64,000 nucleotides of DNA from Chionoecetes opilio. Lineage: Eukaryota > Arthropoda > Malacostraca > Decapoda > Majidae. Below the pieces are notes generated by a model. The model was not told the DNA's origin. It worked only from the letters and a program-made list of their open reading frames with translations, and made no database searches. This document shows, in pieces, positions 36,772 to 41,671 of this stretch. A program made the position numbers and the translations under genes. Within the stretch, counting starts at the first letter, position 1. Each line of letters begins with the position of its first letter. The stretch covers positions 237,001-301,000 of the forward strand of contig JACEEZ010024114.1 in the NCBI GenBank assembly GCA_016584305.1. The letters are read 5' to 3'.

Positions 36772-38463
36772 GAGAGAGAGAAAAGAGAGAAAAGAGAGAA
36801 AAGAAAGCAGTAATAGTAGAAGTAATAAAAATAATAATGATGATACCAATAAAAACATGAGAAGCAGAACATGAGGAGGGGGAAGAGAGAGGAAGAAGAA
36901 AAAATATTAACAAGAATATGAGCCAAAATTTCACTCAATAATAATAATAATAATAATAATACACTCAACCCTCGATTTAACGGACTAAATCAGGAATTGA
37001 AGTGTCCGTTGGATGAAAAAGTATGTTGCTTTTGTATTGTTTTTGCCTATAATGCCTGTAGGGAGTAGGACCTCCAGGGGTGGGATGGCAGGCCCTGGAG
37101 ATTCACGTGAGGGCTGTGATGGTTGGCCCTCGCCTGTGGTGGCGTAGGCAGGACTTTTGGTATAATATCGGTATTGGGCAATAAAAAACTAACAAGTTTA
37201 ACTTACACGTAGATCTTTTCATCTTGCATCCTTTGAACCCCTATTTCCCATGTCACAATTGGATAATACACCTCCGTGGTGTAGTGGCTAGCGCGCCTAG
37301 CTACGAATCCACGGGCCTGGGTTCGAATCCCAGCCAGGGCAGTCGGCGGTCAGCCAGGGCAGTCGGCGGTCAGCCCGAACAGCTGTTTATCCTTCCTTTC
37401 GGGGTTGGTCAATAATGGGTACCTAGGGAAGGTAACTGTGGCAACCCGGATGTCACACTAGCCCTGTGTCCCAGAGTAGTGGTTTGTCACCCACCACAGG
37501 CTCAAGGGCTAATGCCACGGAGATGAGCACCGTGGCCACGCTTACCGTATGCCACATCTTTACATAATTGAATAATAATGGCAATACATATATGTACAAC
37601 CAAAAATTTACCGCTTTTCGTCCAGAAACGGTAAAGTTAGGTTAAATCAGATTAGGTTAGGTAAGGTTAGACGTGGGGTTTGCTTTAGAAACAGATGATA
37701 TCAAGAAAAATTGAAAATTATCAATACAGTAAAACCTCGACAAGTCGGTATTCGTTAAGTCGTAATGGCAGGCAAATATAAATTTAAAAAATTATTTCAA
37801 ATTTTGAACAAATTATAAAAAAATGTTTCACTCACCTGCAATGAAAAGATAACTATTGGTATAATCAAACTGTTTATGGAACTGTCGCCGAAACACCAGC
37901 CGAGAACTCTCACCGACGTGGAAATTTTCGGCGACAGTTCCACTTGTAATAGATGAAAAGCAAGAATAAAGGCTATTTCATTATTGGACACAACATTTTT
38001 TGAAGTGACATTGTCCCAAAGCACTAAAACTGCAGATTGACATTAGTAACGTAATCCAACCTAACTGGTGGGGCTGTGCCCCCTCAGAACCCCCCCCCCC
38101 CGCTCGTTTACTAACCTAACCTGGACTTGGATTAGGATTAGCCTAACAATCCAACATAATCTAACCTAAATGTTCAGGATATTGCTGGTATTTAATACCT
38201 GAATGCAGAAACACGGGTAAAAGTTGATTAAATGTATATACTGGCTACTGTAACATGAAGATCAGGAATTGGAACTGTCGCCGAAAATTGGAACACTCGC
38301 CGACGTCAGCGAGAATTCCCATCGGCGAGAGTTCCAGGCACCGATCCAGCCCGCCCCAACACGCACCTGGCACCTGCAGGTACAGGGAGCCGAAGGCAAA
38401 CATGTAGATGGCACACATGCACCGCAGGAAAAAGTTTCTCGTGTGTAGAATGTCCACAGCCAT
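2504..38463 (-). CDS. LMF2: Lipase maturation factor 2-like protein, N-terminal 336 residues (partial gene, 7 exons)
   Basis: Lipase maturation factors are multi-pass ER membrane proteins; LMF1 is needed for folding of secreted lipases, and LMF2 is its less-studied paralogue. Coding exons on the minus strand are 38463-38367, 36557-36380, 35798-35697, 34341-34151, 31987-31809, 3284-3173 and 2653-2504. All introns are GT-AG and the reading frame stays open across every junction. Family landmarks in order are [13 protein letters not shown] (about residues 31-43), [13 protein letters not shown] (about 115-127), [20 protein letters not shown] (about 168-187), [13 protein letters not shown] (about 193-205) and [12 protein letters not shown] (about 259-270). 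These resemble LMF2 more than LMF1. The ATG begins [15 protein letters not shown], followed by a first membrane segment. The family is about 700 residues, so the C-terminal half must lie left of position 2504; I found no further exon in 1-2503. The gene is a host to many transposons but its exons look intact. Confidence 0.93.
3173..3284 (-). CDS. LMF2: LMF2 exon 6
   Basis: 112 nt, acceptor TTCCTCAG, donor GTGAGT at 3172. Encodes [20 protein letters not shown] and [13 protein letters not shown]. The TGNYNFFNL motif is characteristic of lipase maturation factors. Confidence 0.93.
3378..3818. mobile_element. TA-flanked pogo-like MITE, 441 bp
   Basis: Begins CAGGTTGAAGTTCCCAAA and ends TTTGGGAACTTCAACCTG, perfect inverted ends of about 24 bp including CTCGGCA. 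Flanked by TA. No transposase. Confidence 0.75.
3829..4064. mobile_element. Near-perfect palindromic MITE, 236 bp
   Basis: GAGGCGCTTATTTCAGAAAG at the left is inverted at the right end, and the two arms match almost throughout, meeting at a short loop near 3940-3955. It sits directly beside the previous MITE. Confidence 0.8.
4278..4486. mobile_element. TTAA-flanked MITE (piggyBac-like), copy 1
   Basis: One of about ten copies of a 210-bp element. Its ends are TTAACCCCTTCACGCCCAGA at one side and, at the other, GGCCTCAAGGGGTTAA in the better copies; this copy's right end is slightly altered (GGGGTCAA). TTAA duplication with C-rich ends suggests piggyBac mobilisation; that is inference. Confidence 0.7.
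4487..5190. other. LMF2 intron, no feature recognised
   Basis: The open frames on both strands have no recognisable domain and atypical composition; I treat the stretch as non-coding intron. Confidence 0.4.
5190..6700 (+). mobile_element. 5' region and ORF1-like part of a LINE
   Basis: GC-rich sequence immediately upstream of a LINE endonuclease. From about 5887 a frame reads [20 protein letters not shown] then a long Pro/Ala/Thr-rich tail, ending at 6352. A second frame (about 6365-6645) reads [20 protein letters not shown] and ends DEDDSGAE just before the endonuclease. A charged coiled-coil-like start and Pro-rich body fit an ORF1/Gag-like product with a frameshift between the halves. The product family is not certain, and the 5' boundary is estimated. 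Confidence 0.45.
6690..6890 (+). pseudogene. LINE (Jockey-like) endonuclease domain, N-terminal part
   Basis: The frame contains [20 protein letters not shown] and [15 protein letters not shown], the start of an apurinic-like endonuclease with the N of the first motif and the catalytic E of LLQET. Reading is lost at about 6890, where the sequence turns into G/C homopolymers. The enzyme nicks target DNA for target-primed reverse transcription. Broken in this assembly. Confidence 0.75.
6890..9700 (+). pseudogene. Probable continuation of the LINE, in corrupted sequence
   Basis: Reading frames shift every few dozen bases at inflated G and C runs. Around 8625-8690 the fragments resemble the TPQGxVLSPxLFNLL motif of LINE reverse transcriptases (seen as [15 protein letters not shown]). 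About 60 bases on, [10 protein letters not shown] resembles the segment after the catalytic YADD. Order and strand fit the endonuclease upstream. The long open frames here on both strands are artefacts of GC richness. Confidence 0.4.
9700..10620. repeat. Degenerate tandem repeat with roughly 45-bp spacing
   Basis: Variants of CCAAATTTTCCCAGCAG recur at about 9683, 9836, 9885, 9935, 9978, 10020, 10075, 10112, 10165, 10445 and 10573, with G/C runs between them. A minisatellite blurred by consensus error is the simplest reading. Confidence 0.35.
10980..11060. repeat. Two or three copies of a CTAACACGG repeat
   Basis: TCTAACACGG followed by AAATATCCAGTCAG occurs twice about 50 bp apart, with a degraded third copy just upstream. 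Confidence 0.4.
11165..11400. repeat. Tandem repeat of about 70 bp, three degraded copies
   Basis: Each copy includes a TTAAATAG-like segment, GCCAAAAGAGGAGG and a TTTCTGCAGTCC-like segment; errors are frequent. Confidence 0.45.
11460..14730. repeat. 51-bp minisatellite, error-rich array
   Basis: Same unit as the clean arrays at 17231 and 21705 (GTGGAGAGTGGAGAGAGCAG, then GGACAGGAGCAG, then AACTACATG), but with an indel or substitution every 10-20 bases. Errors are concentrated at G and A runs, suggesting poor consensus rather than age. Estimated 60-70 units. Confidence 0.85.
14725..14995. repeat. Macrorepeat spacer, copy 1
   Basis: Unique-looking 270-bp block containing GCTGATCAA, GAGTATTC, GGCGCACCACTCTGTGG and CCCGACACCCCGAGG, also present at 18660 and 22330 in the same position between the 51-bp and 43-bp arrays. 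Confidence 0.85.
14995..15210. repeat. 43-bp minisatellite, copy 1 of the array
   Basis: About five units of GGCGTGGCAGCCCA, then GGCCCCTGCTACAA, then GGACCAAGCTGT. The array ends with one inverted core, GGTCCCATTGTAGCAGGGG. Confidence 0.9.
15245..17230 (-). pseudogene. Transposase-like gene, macrorepeat copy 1, frameshifted
   Basis: Same sequence as 19790-21704 but split by many small indels. Recognisable segments include VCTILQQK-like, [12 protein letters not shown] and FFREQL-type stretches on the minus strand, and [15 protein letters not shown] near the 5' side. Its 5' end is cut at the same point as copy 2 (junction CTGTTTTTCG at 17230) and continues into the 51-bp minisatellite. Not translatable as it stands. 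Confidence 0.75.
17231..18660. repeat. 51-bp minisatellite, clean array 1
   Basis: Exact period of 51 between adjacent full units (for example 18541 to 18592). Shorter units lack AAGGACAGGAGCAGT, and the 7-bp GTGGAGA subunit varies from two to four. Because 51 is a multiple of three, frames stay open ([17 protein letters not shown]), but this is not a gene. Confidence 0.97.
18658..18930. repeat. Macrorepeat spacer, copy 2
   Basis: Near-identical to 14725-14995 with fewer apparent errors. Confidence 0.88.
18925..19665. repeat. 43-bp minisatellite, array 2
   Basis: About 16 units with period 43 (19081 to 19124). Two variants alternate: ACAACAGGACCAAGCTGT and ACAATGGGACCAGGCGGT. Ends with an inverted core as in copy 1. 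Confidence 0.95.
19790..21097 (-). CDS. Transposase-like protein of an uncharacterised arthropod family, best copy (435-residue open frame)
   Basis: Open frame with key motifs [87 protein letters not shown] and [15 protein letters not shown] with [13 protein letters not shown]. The spacing of a catalytic-type D region, a CRHH segment and a C-terminal aromatic/acidic block resembles a hAT-like or other RNase-H-fold transposase. I know this pattern from uncharacterised proteins in arthropods and cnidarians; its biochemistry is not established. The frame is 5' incomplete: homologous codons continue to 21704, where the sequence breaks into the 51-bp minisatellite, with a frameshift near 21097. 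A region around residues 215-250 also looks shifted. Confidence 0.6.
   Translation of the reverse strand: MATRARRLAILVTGEGVEKLLGVPKLHSGTGDAAATAVFEALEDWGVQERVVAMCFDTTSANTGAINGACTILQQKISRPLVSLACRHHVHELVLEKAFSTCLGSSSGLEITIFSRFKDYWSYINQSAINPPTNEDLPETLVFKRDDLIQGLKRLLTKQPRDDYKELAELSIHFLGGALPKTSIHSLGALHRVRWMARIIYALKMILFREQLTEVVTPRESQPSSGSHRSQPRSTSCDGSNRRFHPTLPPTILESLRTSFSTTTKVFERPASPLLSRHFWYLSEDLIGLSLFDSRLPVSDKQAIVQAILYDEGAEEPAKRINLPSSQVPAATLPSFATKNSLRLFEALDIKTDFLSANPRKWQEEESYVEACRRIEGLRVVNDTAERGVALIQSFNLRLTKDEEQRQFLLQVVEAHRHQQPGTSKASLPRPNLPK
21098..21704 (-). pseudogene. Transposase-like gene, copy 2, upstream part
   Basis: Minus-strand frames carry [20 protein letters not shown], a Ser-rich acidic linker, and [20 protein letters not shown], which precede the 435-residue frame in the protein order. 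At least one frameshift separates them. The 5' end is missing: sequence joins the 51-bp array at CTGTTTTTCG. Confidence 0.65.
21705..22330. repeat. 51-bp minisatellite, array 2
   Basis: Same unit as array 1, about 14 units; the right third shows more errors. Confidence 0.96.
22328..22600. repeat. Macrorepeat spacer, copy 3
   Basis: Same block as 14725 and 18658, beginning GGTAGCGGGACTGCTGATC. Confidence 0.86.
22600..23510. repeat. 43-bp minisatellite, array 3
   Basis: About 21 units, mainly the ACAACGGGACCAGGCGGT variant. Ends with the inverted core GGTCCCGTTGTAGCAGGGG. Confidence 0.94.
23515..24350. repeat. 89-bp minisatellite, array 1
   Basis: Units read GGCGTGGCAGCATGGTCCCC, TTGTAGCAGGGGCCATGTAG, CCACGTAGCTATGG and then GGTGGTAGTGGTGGTAGCAG to the end. 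About nine units. The core is the reverse complement of the 43-bp unit's core. Confidence 0.95.
24350..25080 (-). pseudogene. Transposase-like gene, copy 3, N-terminal part
   Basis: Supplies the N-terminus missing from copies 1 and 2. A likely ATG at 25073 begins [18 protein letters not shown]; after a frameshift near 25000 the frame continues [40 protein letters not shown] and [20 protein letters not shown]. It then runs through the Ser-rich linker and is cut at about 24350 by the 89-bp array at [10 protein letters not shown]. The C-terminal part is absent. Confidence 0.65.
25081..25245. other. Unique flank upstream of the transposase-like gene
   Basis: 165 bases of AT-rich, non-repetitive sequence between the putative start codon and the next 89-bp array; the place to look for a promoter, none of which I can identify. 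Confidence 0.4.
25245..26335. repeat. 89-bp minisatellite, array 2
   Basis: About 12 units in the same orientation as array 1, resuming immediately after the transposase 5' flank. The last unit ends at GGTCCCGGCGCAGCAGGGG. Confidence 0.95.
26385..26456. repeat. (AAT)n and (TAG)n microsatellites
   Basis: AATAATAATAGTAATAATAA and, further on, TAGTAGTAGTAGTAGTAG. Confidence 0.9.
26759..27090. mobile_element. Pogo-like element, one end only
   Basis: CAGTAAAACCTTATAAATCG is a variant of the CAGTAAAACCTC terminus found elsewhere here, followed by GCCGAGTTATGCAATG. I did not find a convincing right end; the end coordinate is a guess. Confidence 0.35.
27880..28614 (+). pseudogene. Gypsy-type LTR retrotransposon reverse transcriptase, frameshifted
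   Basis: Fragments in three frames follow the order of a Gypsy reverse transcriptase: [20 protein letters not shown] and [11 protein letters not shown], a [10 protein letters not shown] block near 28140, [12 protein letters not shown] and GPMGFA near 28200, a VVDDILL-like catalytic region near 28300 disrupted by indels, and [16 protein letters not shown] near 28390. The gene copies element RNA into DNA. Multiple frameshifts make it non-functional here. Confidence 0.8.
28615..29199 (+). pseudogene. Gypsy pol: RT thumb and RNase H
   Basis: 194-codon open stretch. [20 protein letters not shown] and [20 protein letters not shown] open RNase H (first catalytic D in TDAS). [16 protein letters not shown] carries the catalytic E, and [20 protein letters not shown] carries a catalytic D. 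It ends [14 protein letters not shown] then a premature TAG at 29197, followed by a frameshift into the integrase. Confidence 0.88.
29200..30521 (+). pseudogene. Gypsy pol: integrase
   Basis: The zinc-binding region is around [20 protein letters not shown] and APCRVMQPS; one of the expected paired cysteines is lost. The core includes [20 protein letters not shown] (first D), [14 protein letters not shown] (second D) and [18 protein letters not shown] (E), so the DDE triad is present. A C-terminal tail follows to 30521. The 5' 115 bases are in another frame. Confidence 0.88.
30542..30770 (+). repeat. Probable 3' LTR of the Gypsy element
   Basis: Begins TGTTGGTCATTG just after the integrase and ends near GGCTACA, giving TG...CA limits of about 229 bp. 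No matching 5' LTR is visible, so the element is 5'-truncated or rearranged. Boundaries are inference. Confidence 0.4.
30773..30985. repeat. 48-bp tandem repeat, about 4.5 copies
   Basis: Units of AAGTAAACCAAAGAAAAGAA, AAAGTTAGAAGAG, ATGATATGAAGTAG with few differences. Confidence 0.93.
31054..31268. mobile_element. TTAA-flanked MITE, copy 2
   Basis: TTAACCCCTTGAGGCCCAGA at the left, GGGCGTGAAGAGGTTAA at the right. It shares its right TTAA with copy 3, which is in the opposite orientation. Confidence 0.85.
31265..31476. mobile_element. TTAA-flanked MITE, copy 3
   Basis: TTAACCCCTTCACGCCCAGA at the left, GGCCTCAAGGGGTTAA at the right; complete ends. Confidence 0.88.
31611..31760. repeat. 30-bp tandem repeat, five copies
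   Basis: CATAGGAAGATGGACAGAAT followed by AGGGATGATG, repeated perfectly, 50 bp below the LMF2 exon 5 donor. No variable spacers, so not a CRISPR. Confidence 0.97.
31809..31987 (-). CDS. LMF2: LMF2 exon 5
   Basis: 179 nt, acceptor GTCCGCAG, donor GTGGGT at 31808. Encodes [19 protein letters not shown] and a membrane segment around [19 protein letters not shown], ending SCYSQ. This exon precedes the 28.5 kb intron. Confidence 0.93.
32030..32165. repeat. Tandem duplication of about 65 bp
   Basis: AAGTGCAGGGGAGGGGCTGG and the following ATTACCACCCATTCACC recur; a diverged copy overlaps the exon 5 acceptor region at 31975-32040. Confidence 0.7.
32372..32424. mobile_element. TTAA-flanked MITE, internally deleted copy
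   Basis: Only the two ends remain: TTAAGCCCCTTCACGCC and GGCCTCAAGGGGTTAA, 53 bp in all. Confidence 0.75.
32574..32786. mobile_element. TTAA-flanked MITE, copy 5
   Basis: Full length, inverted relative to copy 3, with TTAA at both ends. Confidence 0.87.
32930..33140. mobile_element. TTAA-flanked MITE, copy 6
   Basis: Same orientation as copy 3; the left TTAA is changed to ATAA. The flanks of copies 4 to 6 (CACTTATCACTTGAGGAACC, CCATACATGACC) are themselves repeated, so the MITE was duplicated with its surroundings. Confidence 0.85.
33225..33435. mobile_element. Palindromic MITE, 210 bp
   Basis: Arms CGCCACACGTTACGTTGG and, inverted, CGCCACATGTTAAATTGC; inner arms GGTGTTGGGTGTTGGGTG and CACCCAACACCCAACACC around a loop near 33320-33340. 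Confidence 0.75.
33812..34124. mobile_element. Pogo-like MITE with CAGTAAAACCTCTC ends
   Basis: Left end CAGTAAAACCTCTCATATTC, right end ATACGAGAGGTTTTACAG. The interior holds two poly(A) runs (about 33915 and 33990-34070). Ends about 26 bp from the LMF2 exon 4 donor. Confidence 0.78.
34151..34341 (-). CDS. LMF2: LMF2 exon 4
   Basis: 191 nt, acceptor ATTTGCAG, donor GTGGGT at 34150. Encodes [18 protein letters not shown] through [10 protein letters not shown], the most conserved block of the family. A pogo-like MITE ends only about 26 bp beyond the donor. Confidence 0.94.
34715..35637. mobile_element. TTAA-bounded foldback element, 923 bp
   Basis: Perfect 20-bp inverted ends, TTAAAGTAATCGTCCAGACC, then further inner inverted segments: GTCGCCGTG/CGACGATATATGTG near 35090 versus CACATATATCGTCG near 35230, and GGGTGCTTCTGG versus AGAAACACCC. 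It lies in the LMF2 intron between exons 4 and 3. Confidence 0.72.
35697..35798 (-). CDS. LMF2: LMF2 exon 3
   Basis: 102 nt, acceptor TTTCACAG, donor GTAAGC at 35696. Encodes [20 protein letters not shown] and the conserved [17 protein letters not shown] 3' tail begins about 40 bp above the acceptor and a 923-bp TTAA-flanked element ends 60 bp below the donor. Confidence 0.93.
35839..35945 (-). mobile_element. CR1-like LINE 3' tail fragment
   Basis: On the minus strand: GGAACTACCACGTGTAGG, CCTCTTGTAGCTTCCTTA and a TTCTTATG octamer. The same tail occurs at 41938, 48780, 53975, 59215 and 63640. Confidence 0.75.
35950..36170. repeat. 19-bp tandem repeat, about 11 copies
   Basis: CACACCCTACCACACTAGA, with occasional CATTATA variants occurring every fourth or fifth unit. 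Confidence 0.95.
36380..36557 (-). CDS. LMF2: LMF2 exon 2
   Basis: 178 nt, acceptor TTTCCAG just above 36557, donor GTGAGT at 36379. Encodes the [15 protein letters not shown] segment, a cysteine-containing loop, and a second membrane segment [16 protein letters not shown] (GA)n tract lies about 95 bp upstream of the acceptor in the transcript sense. Confidence 0.92.
36651..36800. repeat. (GA)n microsatellite
   Basis: About 40 uninterrupted AG units then GACAGA and AAAGAGAG variants. In the LMF2 transcript this is a long CU tract about 95 bases before the exon 2 acceptor. Confidence 0.97.
37268..37565 (+). mobile_element. tRNA-derived SINE
   Basis: The head reads CCTCCGTGGTGTAGTGGCTA (A box) and GGGTTCGAATCCCAGCCAGG (B box), a tRNA-like pol III promoter. 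A duplicated CAGTCGGCGGTCAGCC and an unrelated body to about 37565 follow. It does not fold as a complete functional tRNA, having a 3' body and no proper acceptor stem. Confidence 0.75.
37727..37800. mobile_element. Pogo-like terminus, CAGTAAAACCTCGACAAG
   Basis: Left end only, preceded by TA; the right end is not found. Confidence 0.4.
37878..37941. mobile_element. 64-bp palindromic miniature element, copy A
   Basis: Ends GGAACTGTCGCCGAAA and TTTCGGCGACAGTTCC with an asymmetric centre containing ACTCTCACCGACG. A related copy lies at 38271. Confidence 0.6.
38271..38335. mobile_element. 65-bp palindromic miniature element, copy B
   Basis: Starts GGAACTGTCGCCGAAA and ends ATCGGCGAGAGTTCC, about 30 bp below the LMF2 exon 1 donor. 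Confidence 0.55.
38367..38463 (-). CDS. LMF2: LMF2 exon 1 (start codon exon)
   Basis: 97 nt with the ATG at 38463. It encodes residues 1-32 plus one base, ending LYLQVPG. The donor is GTGCGT at 38366. The hydrophobic stretch [14 protein letters not shown] is the first membrane segment. No coding exon is visible further upstream. Confidence 0.9.
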
Positions 38464-38980
38464 GGCGGTGGTGGTGGTGGTAGATTTTGGTTTTCAATCA
38501 GTCACAGGCACGACACTGGCCACCCACACACTGTCATGGGCCTGCTGTCACCTAATGGAGGGCAGGGTAGCATTGGCACAGGGTAGGCGGGGGGGTTGAT
38601 GTGTTCTTATGACAGCCAGACCTCGGGGTGACAGCCTGACAGCCTCTTGTATCACCCGTGGCTCGCTGTCAAACCCTGGGTGACAGGTGACAGGTGGCCA
38701 ATCACGGGGGTGGATGAGCCACTGTTACCAAGCACGTCACTGTTACAGGTGGAGGCAAGGTGGAGTGGCTGTGTGGGGGCAGTGGCCGCGCCGGGTGGAG
38801 TGGGAGTGGATGTGTGGAGATAGGGAGGAGCTGCCATCCACCGCCACACCTACATCTATTTGTGTGTGTTGTCTCATCAGGAAATGATATGCCACCATGG
38901 GAGTCATTAGGTAGTAATAAAGGCATGTGTTATGGTTAATTGCATCTATCAGCAGCCCTCCCTTCACCACATGTTAATTT
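38464..38980. promoter_or_regulatory. LMF2 5' flank (candidate promoter and 5' UTR)
   Basis: Sequence upstream of the LMF2 ATG. It is less repetitive than its surroundings and GC-richer, with a short GTGACAGGTGACAGG duplication near 38680. No TATA box or initiator stands out. Confidence 0.35.
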
Positions 38981-39580
38981 GGTGGCAGGTTGAGGTATTC
39001 CCTAATCAGTGTTTAGTAACTTATTTAAATTACAGAAATACACTTGAAAACACTGATATCGCCCCTTGATACTGTAATCATGCACCCTGGCGGATACAAG
39101 ATGATAAAAAAAAGTTATTCTCTAAGATAAGATGTAAAAATGTCGCTCTTCACGGGTCAGTGTACTTGTTAGGTAGAAAATTCGGTTTAATTTCTTAATG
39201 CGAGTGATTCATAAGCTTGTATGTTGTTCTTCTTACTTAAAATTACAGCTTCATCACAAATCCTCCTCCTGAAAGCTCTCCTATAATGCATTGCTAACAA
39301 ATTTAAATAAAGAAACGCAATCTTGATCTTATGTCAGGCCAGTTTCAACACTCCGTTAGAAAAAGTCAAACATTGAGTAGCGTGTCGGCGTGTCCACAGC
39401 TTGAAAAGAAGGAACCCTCGCGTGTACCTCTGAGGCGGAACCAGAGTCACAGGTAGCTATCTGGTGACACTCAACAAGGGAACATGATGAACATTAATAT
39501 GACATTCCACGTGCAAAACTTACCCACCCCTAAACGTGGTAGTGGAAGTGGTGATGGTGGTAGCGATGGTGGGGTATTAT
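38981..39580. other. Intergenic, nothing recognised
   Basis: AT-rich sequence without open frames, RNA genes or clear repeat ends. Confidence 0.4.
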
Positions 39581-39967
39581 TTTACGACAGGACCAAACTT
39601 CCCTACACAATTGGGAGCATGGTTTTTGTTTACCTTATTGTATTCTAAGAGACATTTTATCCTTGAGCTTTCCGTCGCAAATCAATAGTTTCGGAGATAT
39701 AGAACATTTTAGGTGGGAAGAGGAATGAGTCTCCTTGTTTACAAAATGTAGCTATGTGGGAAAAAATTTCAATATTGTTAAATGCTATTGCAAGAGGTAT
39801 CAGTGGAAAGGTCTTGAAACAAACTTTCCAATGACACCAAGATGACCCTCCTAGGACCTAAAATAAGAAAGTTACATCAAATAGAAGTTCGCCTTTTGGG
39901 CATATTTTTGTCTTATAAAGCAATAGGATTATTGTGAACGATAAAAATTTGGCATCATGAACACTCA

Positions 39968-40022
39968 TGGTTAGGTTAGGTTAGGTTAGGTTTCATTAAA
40001 TCATACGGTTAGGTTAGGTTTC
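39968..40022. repeat. (GGTTA)n telomere-like repeat, short block
   Basis: Four to five units of the arthropod telomeric pentamer TTAGG, then two more after a 19-bp gap. Confidence 0.85.
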
Positions 40023-40749
40023 ATTTTTTTTTTTTATTGTTTTGTTTTTGTTTTGTTTGCGCAAAATAAAACTAGCACCATTAGAACAAGCACCTATTGT
40101 AGGCCAAGAAAAAGTAGTTGGCGTCTCTGAAAACGAACGTGAAACTCTCCTCCATAATTACCAAACAAACAAACAGAACGAACGAACAACGAAATGAAAA
40201 ACAGTGCATTGACATCGATTACAGATAGCCTGATAAAATTGTTGCTACTCGATAAAAACTTATCAAATTCGACATATAGTCGGACAAATAACTAAAGAAA
40301 CTTATTTTATTAGTTTCAAGATTAATTTCACTCGCCTTCAGCAAAATTGACGAGCGTTTTGGCGACCTGTCACGAAACACATCTCCATTTCCGCGGAATG
40401 TACGTGATTTCAGAAATGTTCCGAGAATTTTCGAGAATTGTTTCTGCAACGAGTTGAGGGTCAATGTGTGTACTACATCATCAAATCATGTGTAAGCTCG
40501 TGCAATCACAGGAAAACACACAAAAAAATGATTTCTTAGGGGGTTCACAACACAACTTTTGCGCTAAATTTTGCCAATTTCGATGAAAAGAAAACGGGGC
40601 TGAGCTGAAATGTTGACAAAGTTGTCAAGCGTGAAATCGGAGAATATGCACATACCTACAAAATGCCTCCCTCTTCCTCTTCTTGTGACCTGCATCGCTT
40701 TTGTTTGGTATTTTATTAAACTTTTTTTATTATTGGACCCAGTTTGGAG

Positions 40750-41032
40750 GTTAAAGGTTAGGTTAGGTAAGGTAAGGTAAGGTAAGGTAAGGTTCAGGTT
40801 AGGTTAGGTAAGGTAAGGTAAGGTAAGGTAAGGTTCAGGTTAGGTTAGGTTAGGTAAGGTTAGGTTAGGTAAGGTAAGGTAAGGTAAGGTAAGGTAAGGT
40901 TCAGGTTAGGTTAGGTTAGGTAAGGTAAGGTAAGGTTCAGGTTAGGTTAGGTTAGGTAAGGTAAGGTTAGGTAAGGTAAGGTTAGGTAAGGTAAGGTTCA
41001 GGTTAGGTTAGGTTAGGTTAGGTAAGGTAGCC
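40750..41032. repeat. Interstitial telomere-like (TTAGG/TAAGG)n array
   Basis: About 50 pentamers in which TTAGG blocks alternate with TAAGG blocks, punctuated by GGTTCAGG. TTAGG is the usual arthropod telomere repeat; the alternation and the location inside a transposon argue for local amplification. Confidence 0.9.
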
Positions 41033-41267
41033 ACGGGTGCGCCTCCGAAATAAAAGCGATGCAGGTCACAACTCACAAGAAGAGGAAGAGGGAGGCATTT
41101 TATAAACAAGGAGACGTATTCTTCCTCCCACCTAAAATGTTCATATCTCCGAAACTGATTTGCGACGGAAAGCTCAAAGAGAAAATGTCTCTTAGAATAC
41201 AATAAGGTAAACAAAAACCATGTTCCCTATTGTGTAGGGAAGTTTGGTCCAATTGTAAAAATGTACC

Positions 41268-41478
41268 GATGGTGGTACTACCTGCTGGAGTGGTAGCGAT
41301 GGTGGTACTACCTGCTGGAGTGGTAGCGATGGTGGTACTACCTGCTGGAGTGGTAGCGATGGTGGTACCTGCTGGAGTGGTAGCGATGGTGGTACCTGCT
41401 GGAGTGGTAGCGATGGTGGTACCTGCTGGAGTGGTAGCGATGGTGGTACCTGCTGGAGTGGTAGCGATGGTGGTACCT
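41268..41478. repeat. 30/27-bp tandem repeat, eight copies
   Basis: Three 30-bp units (GGTGGTACTACCTGCTGGAG, TGGTAGCGAT) then five 27-bp units lacking CTA; all multiples of three, giving a spurious open frame. Confidence 0.95.
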
Positions 41479-41671
41479 ATGCTTACACCCGAGTTTCGCG
41501 CTTGCTTTCCTCCGAAGGCATAGCGCTAAACTCGAGGATCGCGAAACTCTGGTATTGAAAACACTGAAAAAATGTTTATTTATTCCGGTGCGAGGTGAAG
41601 TACCGTATGTTATGGCTTATAAGACTCACTTTTTCCCAAAAGAATACCCTGAAAAATACTAGATAAATTTC

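Larger units (their letters stand above)
39580..41265. mobile_element. Large foldback element with nested inverted repeats
   Basis: The left arm (about 39580-39750; CCAAACTTCCCTACACAAT, GCTTTCCGTCGCAAAT) is inverted at 41085-41255 (ATTTGCGACGGAAAGC, TGTGTAGGGAAGTTTGG). A second inverted pair lies at 40660-40725 and 41045-41105 (CCTCCCTCTTCCTCTTCTTG). The centre holds AGGTA/AGGTT repeats. No transposase. Confidence 0.75.

Noticed and set aside
37268..37345. tRNA gene with clear A and B boxes
   Set aside because: The sequence continues without an acceptor-stem match into a SINE body; the B-box segment is partly duplicated downstream.
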